NCBI GenBank assembly: GCA_900660155.1
Contig: CABFPE010000051.1
Location: 450,163 to 470,233, forward strand
Length of the DNA stretch: 20,071 bases
DNA from: Hofstenia miamia
Taxonomy: Eukaryota > Xenacoelomorpha > Acoela > Hofsteniidae
Reading direction: 5' to 3'
Part shown: positions 19,994 through 20,071 of the stretch, in pieces
How the letters are laid out: each line of letters begins with the position of its first letter
Position numbering within the stretch: position 1 is the stretch's first letter
Notes under the pieces: model-generated
Told to the model about the DNA's origin: nothing
Databases searched by the model: none
What the model saw: the letters and a program-made list of their open reading frames with translations, nothing else
Translations under genes and position numbers: made by a program

Positions 19994-20071
19994 AAATCAA
20001 GTTCTGGTGGCATTGAGAAGTACATTCTTACTGTTGCAGTTGAAAATGTTTCTCCATATACATTATACAAT
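19994..20071 (+). CDS. Glycoprotein gene, next exon, cut by window end
   Basis: The acceptor AATAATTTTAG precedes 19994. Entering in phase 0 from the exon at 19359 gives KSSSGGIEKYILTVAVEN followed by VSPYTLYN, open to the last base. The beta-strand-like alternation and Ser/Gly content suit an extracellular domain. The gene continues outside the window. Confidence 0.5.

Overview
This window is AT-rich nuclear DNA from a eukaryote, most likely an invertebrate animal. The reasons are decayed Ty3/gypsy-type and hAT-type transposons, spliced exons with GT/AG borders, and long gene-poor stretches. I cannot name the species. No RNA gene, CRISPR array or bacterial-type operon is visible.

Layout. 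Positions 1-6145 are one old LTR retroelement: the window cuts its 5' LTR (1-442), and its 3' LTR (5244-6145) follows a purine tract. Its interior starts directly with a broken integrase (445-1813). About 3.4 kb of decayed coding sequence of unknown function follows (1814-5271). Gag, protease, reverse transcriptase and RNase H are not visible. From 6146 to 8543 the DNA is AT-rich and nearly empty, apart from a minus-strand relic of a SWIM zinc-finger protein (6746-7015). Positions 8544-12460 are a transposon graveyard: a 393-bp non-autonomous hAT element with target-site duplications (8552-8944), a minus-strand DUF4371-type hAT transposase relic (about 8953-10200) carrying a perfect 55-bp tandem duplication, and a second, unrelated minus-strand hAT transposase relic (about 11092-12460).

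Positions 12544-14175 are almost certainly an assembly artefact. Three pieces, each ending at a single N (13116, 13957, 14176), are near-identical copies of parts of 14177-16422. The non-redundant path is sequence up to 13115 followed directly by 14750.

From about 14586 to the window end runs one plus-strand multi-exon gene for a secreted or membrane glycoprotein. The exons I support are 14586-15246, 15524-15726, 17427-17501, 19359-19511 and 19994-end. A signal peptide and many N-glycosylation sites are visible, and there is a weak resemblance to the tectonic (cilium transition-zone) family. Two of its introns carry short non-autonomous hAT elements (17704-18067 and 19639-19905), both with 8-bp target duplications. 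The only gene that looks functional is this one; the rest is mobile-element debris.
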